This document shows positions 14,751 through 22,027 of a DNA stretch of 31,413 nt, piece by piece. The stretch covers positions 1-31,413 of the forward strand of contig CAAFVW010000147.1 in NCBI GenBank assembly GCA_900766575.1, read 5' to 3'. The notes beneath the pieces are model-generated. The model searched no databases. It worked only from the letters and a program-made list of their open reading frames with translations, and was not told where the DNA came from. This stretch comes from Lachnospiraceae bacterium. Lineage in GTDB: Bacteria; Bacillota; Clostridia; Lachnospirales; Lachnospiraceae. Each line of letters opens with the position of its first letter. The stretch's first letter is position 1. The translations under genes and the position numbers were made by a program.

Positions 14751-16145
14751 TTATTTTAATACCAGTCCTGTCTCCAGATATATGGGAAGCGCCCGTACAT
14801 ACACCATGTCCACCGTACCTCCGATGATGATCAGAAAACAGAAGACGACTCCAACGTTCACCAGCCACCTGGGTAACGTCCTGCCCCTGACCTTTATTTC
14901 CGATAGTTTCTGGATGCCCTTTACCATATAATACATCAGGGGAACCAGCGCCGGAAGCAGATACCGTCCCTGGTTCTGGTAATCCGTGGTATACGCGTAA
15001 TAAATCGTCAGAAAGAATGGCATGAGAATACAGTACAGCATATTTATATGGAAGAACCATTCTTTTCCCGTTATCTTCCGGTGCCGCCTTCCGCAAATGA
15101 AATACAGAAGCAGACCGGCACACCCCACTGCAAAATACAGCTTCCAGGCGCGGTACAGCCACACGGAACCATAGATCGACATGGAACCGAAGGCTGCTAC
15201 AAAGCTGCGGAACAATCCGGACAGCGTATGACGTTCCCGCATCATTTCACCTACCGTATATCCCATGGACCGGTAGGTCTGCATCGTGAGAGGATTCACG
15301 CTATCTATTGCATATTGGATAGCCATCTTTTCCCGGGTAGCCAGCCCCAGCAGATCCCCCTCCAGGACAATGTAGCTGCGGATAAACCACCAGCTGATTC
15401 CGGCGAGAACCACTCCCGCGATCAGGCAGCCGTATTTCAGCATCCGCTTCCAATCGTAAAAGTACCCGCCGTTTTCTTTTTTCTGTAGAAAAAACATCAG
15501 AAACAGTAAAATACAGCTTACGATATATCCATAGGCATTATAATAAGAAAGGGCACACAGGATAATGCCGCCGCTCATCCACAGACTGTTGTGCACGTTG
15601 ATACCGTCCTGATATACACATACCAGTGCATATACCATCATGGCCGTAGACAGCATACAGCAGGAGTCCGTATTCACATAGGTATGCAGGAACAGGTTCT
15701 CCGGCAGGTAGGTCACAGCAAAACAGAACATCCAGCGGAACCGGTCATCCCGGAACACTCTTTTTCCAATCAGATATACTACTCCCGCCATCAGCAGACC
15801 GAATATCACATTGACCAGTCTGGCGGTATACAGCAATGTCACTTCCGATTCCGTAAACAGGCTTACAAACCGCATAATGTATCCCTGTACAATATAAGGA
15901 AATACGTTATACAACGCATAGGAAAAGCCGAAGGCCGGAATCCGCACCTCCTCTTCCAGTCCTGTAGGAATCCTGCCGTATTTACAGATAAACTGTGGAA
16001 TCAGATATCGCGCATGCTCATCCGGGGGATTGCCATACAGAGGCGGCGTATTGACCAGCGGCTGGAAGAGTGCCAGCGTCAGCGCAAGTGCCAGAAACCC
16101 CAGCAGATACCATATTAAAATAATCTTTTCTGACTTTTTAAGCAT
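14751..16145 (-). CDS. DUF2142-like polytopic membrane protein, possible GT-C glycosyltransferase
   Basis: A 464-residue protein with about ten or more hydrophobic helices. Just after the first helix it has the external loop GNPPDEHARY (Asp42-Glu43). This fits DUF2142-type and GT-C glycosyltransferase-like proteins, where an early acidic loop pair is catalytic. Such enzymes add sugars from polyprenyl phosphate donors outside the membrane, but the acceptor cannot be guessed here. An in-frame GTG at 16169 exists, but AAAGGA lies seven bases before the ATG at 16145, so I use 16145. The gene lies only 25 bases past a strong terminator (16171-16203) and has no promoter of its own that I can see, which is odd. 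It ends at a strong terminator. Confidence 0.75.
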   Translation of the reverse strand: MLKKSEKIILIWYLLGFLALALTLALFQPLVNTPPLYGNPPDEHARYLIPQFICKYGRIPTGLEEEVRIPAFGFSYALYNVFPYIVQGYIMRFVSLFTESEVTLLYTARLVNVIFGLLMAGVVYLIGKRVFRDDRFRWMFCFAVTYLPENLFLHTYVNTDSCCMLSTAMMVYALVCVYQDGINVHNSLWMSGGIILCALSYYNAYGYIVSCILLFLMFFLQKKENGGYFYDWKRMLKYGCLIAGVVLAGISWWFIRSYIVLEGDLLGLATREKMAIQYAIDSVNPLTMQTYRSMGYTVGEMMRERHTLSGLFRSFVAAFGSMSIYGSVWLYRAWKLYFAVGCAGLLLYFICGRRHRKITGKEWFFHINMLYCILMPFFLTIYYAYTTDYQNQGRYLLPALVPLMYYMVKGIQKLSEIKVRGRTLPRWLVNVGVVFCFLIIIGGTVDMVYVRALPIYLETGLVLK

Positions 16146-16170
16146 TCTGTCATCCTTTGAAAATAACACA

Positions 16171-16203
16171 AAACCCCCAAAGTGATGTTTTCAACTTTGG
16201 GGG
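16171..16203 (-). terminator. Terminator after the DUF6465-like gene
   Basis: CCCCCAAAGT (16174-16183) and ACTTTGGGGG (16194-16203) form a perfect 10-pair stem with a 10-base loop. On the minus strand it is followed by TTTTGTGTTATTTT. It lies 48 bases past the stop at 16251 and directly in front of the next gene, so it may work as a partial terminator or attenuator. Confidence 0.8.
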
Positions 16204-16250
16204 CTCATAAGTTGCACTTGTTATTTGCGCATTTTATCCAGCTTCGGATA

Positions 16251-16715
16251 TTATATGTAGAAGCTTCCGGTGATCTCTTTATTCATAACATAGTAAACCA
16301 TGTTCTCTTCGGGCTTTACATACAGCTCTACGCTGGTCAGATCCGCTGCCTTCTGATTCAGATCGTATTTCCATACATCCCTGGCGATCTTCAGCAGATC
16401 CTCCTGAGAATAGGATTTGCCGCCGAACTGAACGCTGAGCTCGCTCTTTAACTCTGCCTTCTTAGCTGCGGGCTTCTTAGCCTCTGCTTTTTTAGCGGTC
16501 TCCTTCTTGGCTGCGGGCTTCTTAGCCTCTGCCTTTGCAGGGGTCTTTACTTCTGCTTTTTCTTCTGCCTTCGCTACAGGTGCCTTCTCAGCTTCCTTCA
16601 CAGCGGTCTTTGTTTCTGTCTTAACTGGAGTTGTCGGTGCTGCTTTCTTTACTTCCGCCTTAGGCGCTTCCATTTTAGTTGCTGCAGGTGCTACAGTTTT
16701 TTTAACTATTGCCAT
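16251..16715 (-). CDS. DUF6465-like protein with Lys/Ala-rich N-terminus
   Basis: A 154-residue protein in two parts. Residues 1-85 are low-complexity Lys, Ala, Pro and Glu, like the tails of histone H1 or bacterial H1-like proteins, with a 15-residue unit (AEAKKPAAKKETAKK) partly repeated. Residues about 90-154 form a compact domain with QFGGKSYSQEDLLKIA and LYVKPEENMVYYVMN. From memory this matches DUF6465, a family found mainly in Lachnospiraceae and of unknown function. The tail could bind nucleic acid or another polyanion; that is inference. GGGAG lies eight bases before the ATG. It has its own strong promoter (16805-16833) and terminator, so it is a single-gene unit. Confidence 0.8.
   Translation of the reverse strand: MAIVKKTVAPAATKMEAPKAEVKKAAPTTPVKTETKTAVKEAEKAPVAKAEEKAEVKTPAKAEAKKPAAKKETAKKAEAKKPAAKKAELKSELSVQFGGKSYSQEDLLKIARDVWKYDLNQKAADLTSVELYVKPEENMVYYVMNKEITGSFYI
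16465..16532 (-). repeat. Direct repeat encoding the AEAKKPAAKK unit
   Basis: A 23-base sequence (16465-16487) recurs identically at 16510-16532, a period of 45 bases or 15 codons, within the Lys/Ala-rich tail. Identity at third positions suggests recent duplication or gene conversion. Confidence 0.75.
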
Positions 16716-16804
16716 GTTACCGTCTCCCTTCTGTACGAATCGTGTACAAAAAATAATTTTTTCAATCTCCTCCCAAGTGCCGGGTTCCGGCGCTCGATAA
16801 GGGT

Positions 16805-16833
16805 AGTTTATTCCATTTCCCTATAATTGTCAA
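16805..16833 (-). promoter_or_regulatory. Sigma-A promoter of the DUF6465-like gene
   Basis: On the minus strand TTGACA (complement of 16828-16833) and TAAACT (complement of 16805-16810) are 17 bases apart. The -35 lies only three bases past the uppP stop. The leader of about 80 bases has a GC-rich hairpin near 16780-16796. Confidence 0.75.
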
Positions 16834-16836
16834 CTA

Positions 16837-17748
16837 TTATACGAATATAAGGAAATACAACAATACCACAATACCCAGTACAATACGATACCATCCGAAG
16901 ACCTTAAAGTCATGCTTCTTGATATATTCCATCAGGAAACGAAGCACGAACAGGGAGACAATGAAAGATACTATCGTACCGACAAGCAGGCAGGCCAGTT
17001 CCATTCCGGTAAACGCAAAACCGAATTTCACGACTTTCAAAAGACTGGCTCCGAACATTACGGGGATTGCCAGGAAAAAGGTGAATTCGGCAGCTACTGT
17101 TCTGGAGATACCGATCACAATAGCTCCCAGGATCGTGGCTCCGGAGCGGGAAGTTCCGGGCAATGCTGCCGCAGCCAGCTGGCACAGACCAATGATCAGC
17201 GCATCCCTGTAGGTCAGCTGTGACAGCTTTGTCGTAGCAGGCACACGGTTCTTGTTCCAGTTTTCGATCACAATAAACAATACACCGACCAGTACCAGCA
17301 TCACTGCTACTACGATCACCTGAATCGTCACACCGCTTCCGCCGATCTCCTTCTTGAAGGCCTCGCTCACTGCATCATCAAATAACAGCCCATAGACCAC
17401 CGCAGGAATACATGCCACCACGATTTTTACCCACATCCAGAAAGCATCCATACTCAATGCTACATTTCCCACTGTGAAGTCTTTTCTGGATCTTACAATA
17501 CCTCCCTTTTTGGTCTGTTGATTTTTCTTCAGATAAAAAGGCCAGATCTTATTCCAGAACAGGACAACCACTGCCAGGATAGCTCCTAACTGAATGACCA
17601 CGTCAAACATGTCGAAGAAGCCTTCACTGGTCTGCTGAAAGGGAATCAGCCGTTCTACCAGGATCAGGTGTCCGGTGCTGCTGATGGGCAGCCACTCGGT
17701 AATGCCCTCCACGATACCATAAATAATTGCTTTGATAATTTCCAACAT
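16837..17748 (-). CDS. uppP: Undecaprenyl diphosphate phosphatase UppP (BacA family)
   Basis: UppP dephosphorylates undecaprenyl diphosphate so that the lipid carrier can be reused for peptidoglycan and other surface polymers; excess gives bacitracin resistance. The 303-residue polytopic protein shows the first active-site motif GIVEGITEWLPISSTGH at 11-27 (E14, E18, H27) and the second, PGTSRSGAT, at 197-205 (R201). It is slightly longer than the E. coli protein (273) because of a charged loop around 75-95. It lies 35 bases after the patatin-like gene with only a weak purine-rich ribosome site, and is probably co-transcribed with it. Confidence 0.96.
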   Translation of the reverse strand: MLEIIKAIIYGIVEGITEWLPISSTGHLILVERLIPFQQTSEGFFDMFDVVIQLGAILAVVVLFWNKIWPFYLKKNQQTKKGGIVRSRKDFTVGNVALSMDAFWMWVKIVVACIPAVVYGLLFDDAVSEAFKKEIGGSGVTIQVIVVAVMLVLVGVLFIVIENWNKNRVPATTKLSQLTYRDALIIGLCQLAAAALPGTSRSGATILGAIVIGISRTVAAEFTFFLAIPVMFGASLLKVVKFGFAFTGMELACLLVGTIVSFIVSLFVLRFLMEYIKKHDFKVFGWYRIVLGIVVLLYFLIFV

Positions 17749-17783
17749 TTCTTTTCTCTCTATACTTTCTTAATTATTTACAA

Positions 17784-18644
17784 CTACTTTTCCAGATAGG
17801 ACAACAGATCTTCATAACAGGACTCAGCTTCCCGATATCCTTCTTCGTATAAGGCAATCAGTTTGTCTTTGTCTTTCTCGATGCGTCCCACATCACTCTT
17901 TTTATGAGGACGTATCACAAAGGCCTGCCCGTTCTGCTCCTGTCTCTCGATATAATCCAGACACTCATTGTAACGGATATGTCTGTCCGCCATAAGTTCG
18001 TATACTTTAGGATATTTCAGGTATCTGAGTTTTATGAGTCCCAGTTGTGACGCAGATGCCGGTTTTCTGACAAAACCAATCTCTTTCGTCATGACCACGA
18101 CATTCTTGCGATTGCCGTCCAGAATGGATTTCTCCAGAGGAATGGCATCGCTGATACCACCGTCCAGGTACAGTTTTCCATCGATCTTCACATTGCGGGC
18201 CACCAGTGGCAGCGATGCGGATGCCCGGATCTTGTCGATATCCTTGCGGATATCCCGTACTCTCAGATACTCCGGCTGTCCCGCCTCGATATTCGTCACC
18301 ACACTGTAGGCCTTACCGGGATATTTTTCAAAAGCCTCATTATCATAGGGATACAGATAATCCGGGATCAGGTGATAACAAAAATCCACATTAAACAGGT
18401 CTCCGCTCGTCACCAGACTCTCCAGACTGCAATACCGTCTGGTATCCAGATAATCCACACTGACACTCAGCGCTCTTCCTTTTTGTCTGGACAGGTAACT
18501 GCACATATGGCATGCGCCGGCGGATACTCCATAGATGTGTGAAAAATCAATTCCCTTTTCTGTAAAAAAGTCCAGTACTCCGGCGGTATATACACCCTTC
18601 ATGCCACCGCCTTCCAGCACCAATCCTGCCTGATACATGCACAT
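17784..18644 (-). CDS. Patatin-like phospholipase family protein
   Basis: A 286-residue Ser/Asp-dyad lipid acyl hydrolase. It has the oxyanion loop LEGGGMKGVYTAGVL, the nucleophile in GVSAG (S41) and the catalytic Asp in DGG (D161), so it should be active. It has no signal peptide and resembles the short cytoplasmic YjjU/RssA-like bacterial patatins. Its ATG at 18644 overlaps the aminotransferase stop as TAATG. Another ATG two codons on (18638) is better spaced from AGGGAG and may be the true start. The substrate is unknown; its place before uppP suggests membrane lipid turnover. Confidence 0.9.
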   Translation of the reverse strand: MCMYQAGLVLEGGGMKGVYTAGVLDFFTEKGIDFSHIYGVSAGACHMCSYLSRQKGRALSVSVDYLDTRRYCSLESLVTSGDLFNVDFCYHLIPDYLYPYDNEAFEKYPGKAYSVVTNIEAGQPEYLRVRDIRKDIDKIRASASLPLVARNVKIDGKLYLDGGISDAIPLEKSILDGNRKNVVVMTKEIGFVRKPASASQLGLIKLRYLKYPKVYELMADRHIRYNECLDYIERQEQNGQAFVIRPHKKSDVGRIEKDKDKLIALYEEGYREAESCYEDLLSYLEK

Positions 18645-19837
18645 TACTCCCTTCCGTACTCAGTTTTCACAAACTTGCGAAGTGCCTCCAGAGATCTCTC
18701 TACTTTTTCCGTATCCACGCAGTAAGCCATGCGGAAATATCCCGGCGCGCCAAAGGTGTCACCCGGCACCAGGATCAGATCATATTTCAACGCTTTCTGG
18801 CTGAATATCCTGGCATCCTCTTCCAGTGCCTTCGGGAAAATATAAAAGGTTCCGCCGGGCTTCACGCAGGTGAATCCCAGATTGGTCAGTTCGTTATAAA
18901 GAATGTTCATATTCCTCTCATAGACTGACAGATCCGCTGTTTTATCCAGCACCTGTGCCACTGCCAGTTGGATAATGGAAGGAGGACAATTATGTCCGAT
19001 GCCGCGGGAGATCTGTCCGCACATATTGATCATGGTCTCCGCTTCCTCACAGGCCGGGTTCACTGCCACATAGCCGATACGTTCTCCCGGCAGAGACAGG
19101 GATTTGGAGAAGGAATAGCACATGATAGTATTGTCATAAAAATAAGATACGCAAGGACTATCCACACCCTCGAATACGATCTCACGGTACGGTTCATCGG
19201 AGATCAGGTAAATAATATGTCCATACTGTCTGGATTTCCCGGTCAGGATATCCGCCAGTCTCTGCAGCGTAGGAGTGGAATATACCACGCCGGAAGGATT
19301 GTTCGGGGTATTGATCAATACAGCCCTGACCTTCTCTGTCAGCATTTCTTCAAAGGCTTCAAAATTAATCTGAAAATTTTCCAGATTGGGCGGCACTACC
19401 TTGAGTACTGCTCCGGTCAGGTCCACATAAGGATGATACTCCGGGAAAAACGGGGCAAAGGTCAGGATTTCATCTCCAGGCTCCGTCACCAGGCGGAACG
19501 CATGTGCCAGGGCTCCGGCTGCTCCTGATGCCATAAAAATATGCTCCTTGCGATAGGGCAGACCGAATCTCTGTTCCAGTTTTTCTGCAATGGCTTCTCT
19601 CACACTGGTGATACCAAGGCTGGGGCTGTAACCGTGCAGTTCCAACGGCTCCTTCGTAGCCAGCATATGGATCATACGGTCTGTAAATTCTCTGGGAACC
19701 GGAACGGAAGGATTCCCCAGACTATAATCAAATACATTCTCGTAGCCGATTTCCTGTCCTCTTGCCGTTGCGAACTCCGAAAGCTGCCGGATCACCGATT
19801 TTCCGGATAACATATCCTTGTATTTCTGGACTAGCAT
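18644..19837 (-). CDS. PLP-dependent class I/II aminotransferase
   Basis: A 397-residue fold-type I aminotransferase. The signatures are NTPNNPSGVVYS (N180), ISDEPYREIVF (D214), the PLP lysine in SFSKSLSLPGERIGY (K245) and a C-terminal Arg region (FRMAYCVD). It resembles the aspartate-aminotransferase-like group often labelled only as pyridoxal phosphate-dependent aminotransferase in clostridia. The amino donor cannot be assigned. It is the first gene of the aminotransferase-patatin-uppP operon. A leader of about 200 bases contains a GGDEF remnant; GGAG precedes the ATG. Confidence 0.9.
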   Translation of the reverse strand: MLVQKYKDMLSGKSVIRQLSEFATARGQEIGYENVFDYSLGNPSVPVPREFTDRMIHMLATKEPLELHGYSPSLGITSVREAIAEKLEQRFGLPYRKEHIFMASGAAGALAHAFRLVTEPGDEILTFAPFFPEYHPYVDLTGAVLKVVPPNLENFQINFEAFEEMLTEKVRAVLINTPNNPSGVVYSTPTLQRLADILTGKSRQYGHIIYLISDEPYREIVFEGVDSPCVSYFYDNTIMCYSFSKSLSLPGERIGYVAVNPACEEAETMINMCGQISRGIGHNCPPSIIQLAVAQVLDKTADLSVYERNMNILYNELTNLGFTCVKPGGTFYIFPKALEEDARIFSQKALKYDLILVPGDTFGAPGYFRMAYCVDTEKVERSLEALRKFVKTEYGRE

Positions 19838-19870
19838 ACCACACTCTCCTATCCGCGCTGTCTGCGCTGT

Positions 19871-20035
19871 TTATTTGATTTCTATAAAATGCTCTCTGCC
19901 TTTCTCAGTGGACCTACAGATTCTGTTTCTGCCACAGCTTTTCGCCTGATAGAAAAGAATGTCTGCCCGCGATACAAAATCCCACTCACGGTTATTCCCT
20001 ACCGGAACCGGTGTTCCCCTGTCCCCTCTGAATAG
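19871..20035 (-). pseudogene. C-terminal remnant of a GGDEF (diguanylate cyclase) gene
   Basis: The minus strand is open for 54 codons from just after a TAA (20036-20038) to a TAA at 19871-19873. No ATG, GTG or TTG start occurs in frame. The translation contains SRADILFYQAKSCGRNRIC, a close match to the last helix of GGDEF domains (consensus AD..LY.AK..GRN). The rest of the domain, including the active site, is missing; upstream the reading frame runs into a GC-rich palindromic stretch (ACCGGTTCCGGT) and then into the promoter. It is most simply the relic of a deleted cyclase gene, now part of the aminotransferase leader. Confidence 0.75.
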
Positions 20036-20040
20036 TTATC

Positions 20041-20070
20041 ATAATACCACAGTACTTTGTCACTTTACAA
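20041..20070 (-). promoter_or_regulatory. Predicted promoter of the aminotransferase-patatin-uppP operon
   Basis: On the minus strand TTGTAA (complement of 20065-20070) and TATTAT (complement of 20041-20046) are 18 bases apart. The -10 is one base from consensus and the -35 is weaker. It lies directly upstream of the GGDEF remnant. Confidence 0.55.
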
Positions 20071-20082
20071 GATTGCTCCATT

Positions 20083-20107
20083 AAAAAAACATTTTGCACG
20101 TGAAAAT
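20083..20107 (-). terminator. Weak terminator after glpK
   Basis: ATTTT (20091-20095) and AAAAT (20103-20107) form a short A-T stem around a 7-base loop. On the minus strand it is followed by a run of seven T residues. The stem is weak, so some read-through into the downstream operon is likely. Confidence 0.35.
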
Positions 20108-20118
20108 TTAGGTTTTAT

Positions 20119-21633
20119 TTAGATGTCTTCCTCTGCCCAGACAAGTGCACATTTCACCGCACGGTGCCAGCCCTTTAACAGCTTCTGTCGGTTTTCCTCC
20201 TCCATCTGTGGTGCAAAAGAGGCACCGATCTGCCAGTTTTCCCGGATCTCATCCTTATTCTTCCAATAGCCGGCTGCAAGTCCTGCCAGATAAGCTGCCC
20301 CCAGCGCTGTCGTCTCAATGCAGGCCGGGCGGCGGACCTGTGTATTCACAATGTCTGCCTGGAATCGCATGAGGAAATCATTGGCACTGGCGCCACCATC
20401 CACCTTCAGACTCTTCAGTTCGATCCCGCTGTCTTTTTCCATGGCTTTCAGAACATCCGCAGTCTGGTACGCTATAGATTCCAGCGTGGCACGGATGAAA
20501 TGCTCCTTGGTGCAGCCTCTGGTAAGTCCCACGATCGTACCTCTCGCATACTGATTCCAATAGGGTGCTCCCATGCCCGCAAAAGCCGGAACGATATAGA
20601 CACCTGCGGTATCCGGTACATGCTCCGCATATTCCTGTGACTGTGCGGAAGTTTTCAGCATACGCATACTGTCACGAAGCCACTGGATTCCGGCTCCGGC
20701 TACAAACACGCTGCCCTCCAGGGCATATTCCACATTTTTCGAGGTACTGGCCGCAATCGTGGTTAATAATCCGGATTGTGACGTGATGGCTTCGTGTCCG
20801 GTATTCATCAGTAAAAAGCAGCCGGTTCCATAGGTATTCTTCACTTCCCCCTGCTCAAAACAGCACTGTCCGAACAGCGCCGCCTGCTGGTCTCCGGCTG
20901 CACCGGCTATGGGGATTTCGCCCCCCAGTACGGAAGCATCTGTTTTCCCATAAATCTCACTGGAGCAGTGTACTTCAGGAAGCAGACTCTCCGGGATATT
21001 GAAACGCCTGAGGATTTCCTTGTCCCAGCATAGATTATGAATATCAAACAGCATGGTACGGGAAGCATTTGTGTAGTCAGTCACATGCACCGCACCTTTC
21101 GTCAGGTTCCAGATCAGCCAGGTATCTACCGTGCCGAAGAGAAGTTCTCCGCGCTCTGCCCGTTCTCTGACTCCCGGAACATTGTTCAGGATCCAGGCGA
21201 TCTTGGAAGCGCTGAAATAGGCATCCGGAATCAATCCGGTCTTCTCCCGGATGATCTTGTCAAAGCCATCTTTTTTCAGTTCTTCGATCATGTCGGAAGT
21301 GCGGCGGCATTGCCATACGATAGCATTGTACACCGGTTCTCCGGTATTTTTGTCCCAGATGATCGTTGTCTCTCTCTGGTTCGTAATGCCAATGGCTTCG
21401 ATCTGGTCATCCGTAATCCCTAAAACAGCCATGCTCTCTATGGCCACGCCCAGCTGTGAAGACCAGATTTCCATAGGATTATGCTCTACCCAGCCGGGCT
21501 GGGGATAGATCTGTGTAAATTCTTTCTGTGCCATGGAACAGATATTGCCCTGTTTGTCGAACAGGATACAACGGGAACTCGTGGTTCCCTGGTCCAGAGC
21601 CATGATGTAGGTCTTTTTCTGTGTATCTCCCAT
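20119..21633 (-). CDS. glpK: Glycerol kinase GlpK
   Basis: GlpK phosphorylates glycerol to sn-glycerol-3-phosphate in the cytoplasm. The 504-residue FGGY-family protein starts with the phosphate loop ALDQGTTSSRCILFD, and carries QRETTIIWDKNTG, the NTYGTGCFLL motif, and GGASANDFLMRFQADI near the C-terminus, all typical of GlpK. Length matches E. coli GlpK (502). The region around residue 230, where many Firmicutes have a HPr-phosphorylated His, cannot be judged confidently by eye. It is the last gene of the glp operon, 12 bases after the DUF1667 gene. Its product is the substrate of the dehydrogenase encoded by the first gene. Confidence 0.98.
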   Translation of the reverse strand: MGDTQKKTYIMALDQGTTSSRCILFDKQGNICSMAQKEFTQIYPQPGWVEHNPMEIWSSQLGVAIESMAVLGITDDQIEAIGITNQRETTIIWDKNTGEPVYNAIVWQCRRTSDMIEELKKDGFDKIIREKTGLIPDAYFSASKIAWILNNVPGVRERAERGELLFGTVDTWLIWNLTKGAVHVTDYTNASRTMLFDIHNLCWDKEILRRFNIPESLLPEVHCSSEIYGKTDASVLGGEIPIAGAAGDQQAALFGQCCFEQGEVKNTYGTGCFLLMNTGHEAITSQSGLLTTIAASTSKNVEYALEGSVFVAGAGIQWLRDSMRMLKTSAQSQEYAEHVPDTAGVYIVPAFAGMGAPYWNQYARGTIVGLTRGCTKEHFIRATLESIAYQTADVLKAMEKDSGIELKSLKVDGGASANDFLMRFQADIVNTQVRRPACIETTALGAAYLAGLAAGYWKNKDEIRENWQIGASFAPQMEEENRQKLLKGWHRAVKCALVWAEEDI

Positions 21634-21645
21634 TTATGTAACCTC

Positions 21646-22023
21646 CTATCCGCGGAAAGATCTGGTAGCGACAATATCGACACCTGTGTCAGCTACGTTT
21701 TCCACAATGACGTCTCCTACCTGAATCGGCGCATCTGCCGTGACACCGGCCAACGCTTTCATGCAGTCATCTATCTTGCCCTTGGGAATATCCGAGGCTG
21801 TCTTCACGGATACTACGGTATCAGGATATCCTGCCACGCGCACAGTAGAAGTAACGATGCGGGTAGGATTCGTCACTTCCTTCTCTCCGTAAGCAGCACC
21901 TCTGGGGCAGCGGTTACCGGTGACGATGACACTGCTGTCAGATGCTATATTTACTGTCAGTGCACATCCCACCGGGCAACAGATACAGGTCAGTTCTCTT
22001 TGCGTTGTATTTTTATCTGCCAT
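21646..22023 (-). CDS. DUF1667 small Cys-rich protein
   Basis: A 125-residue protein of the DUF1667 type. Cysteines cluster at the N-terminus (C13, C15, C16, C20 and C39: CICCPVGC and NRCPRG), suggesting a metal or Fe-S site. The remainder looks like a small beta-rich domain (SVKTASDIPKG). DUF1667 genes usually sit beside GlpA-like and FAD oxidoreductase genes, as here. An electron-transfer role in glycerol-3-phosphate oxidation is a reasonable inference but not proven. I start it at the ATG 22023, with GAGG eight bases upstream. A longer in-frame start (22062) would overlap the preceding gene by 35 bases and has no better site. Confidence 0.88.
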   Translation of the reverse strand: MADKNTTQRELTCICCPVGCALTVNIASDSSVIVTGNRCPRGAAYGEKEVTNPTRIVTSTVRVAGYPDTVVSVKTASDIPKGKIDDCMKALAGVTADAPIQVGDVIVENVADTGVDIVATRSFRG

Positions 22024-22027
22024 CGTC

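Noticed and set aside
14704..15162. Minus-strand 152-codon frame within the DUF2142-like gene
   Set aside because: It lies in another frame of a well-formed membrane protein gene and extends through the downstream terminator.
16706..16765. Possible 19-codon leader frame (TTG start) before the DUF6465-like gene
   Set aside because: GGGAGGAG is only about three bases from the TTG, too close for good initiation, and no regulatory codon pattern is visible. I do not call it a gene.
16741..16766. A/T palindrome (AAAAAATAATTTTTT) in the DUF6465 leader
   Set aside because: The stem would be only A-T pairs with almost no loop; it is not a terminator and is best seen as an AT-rich leader.
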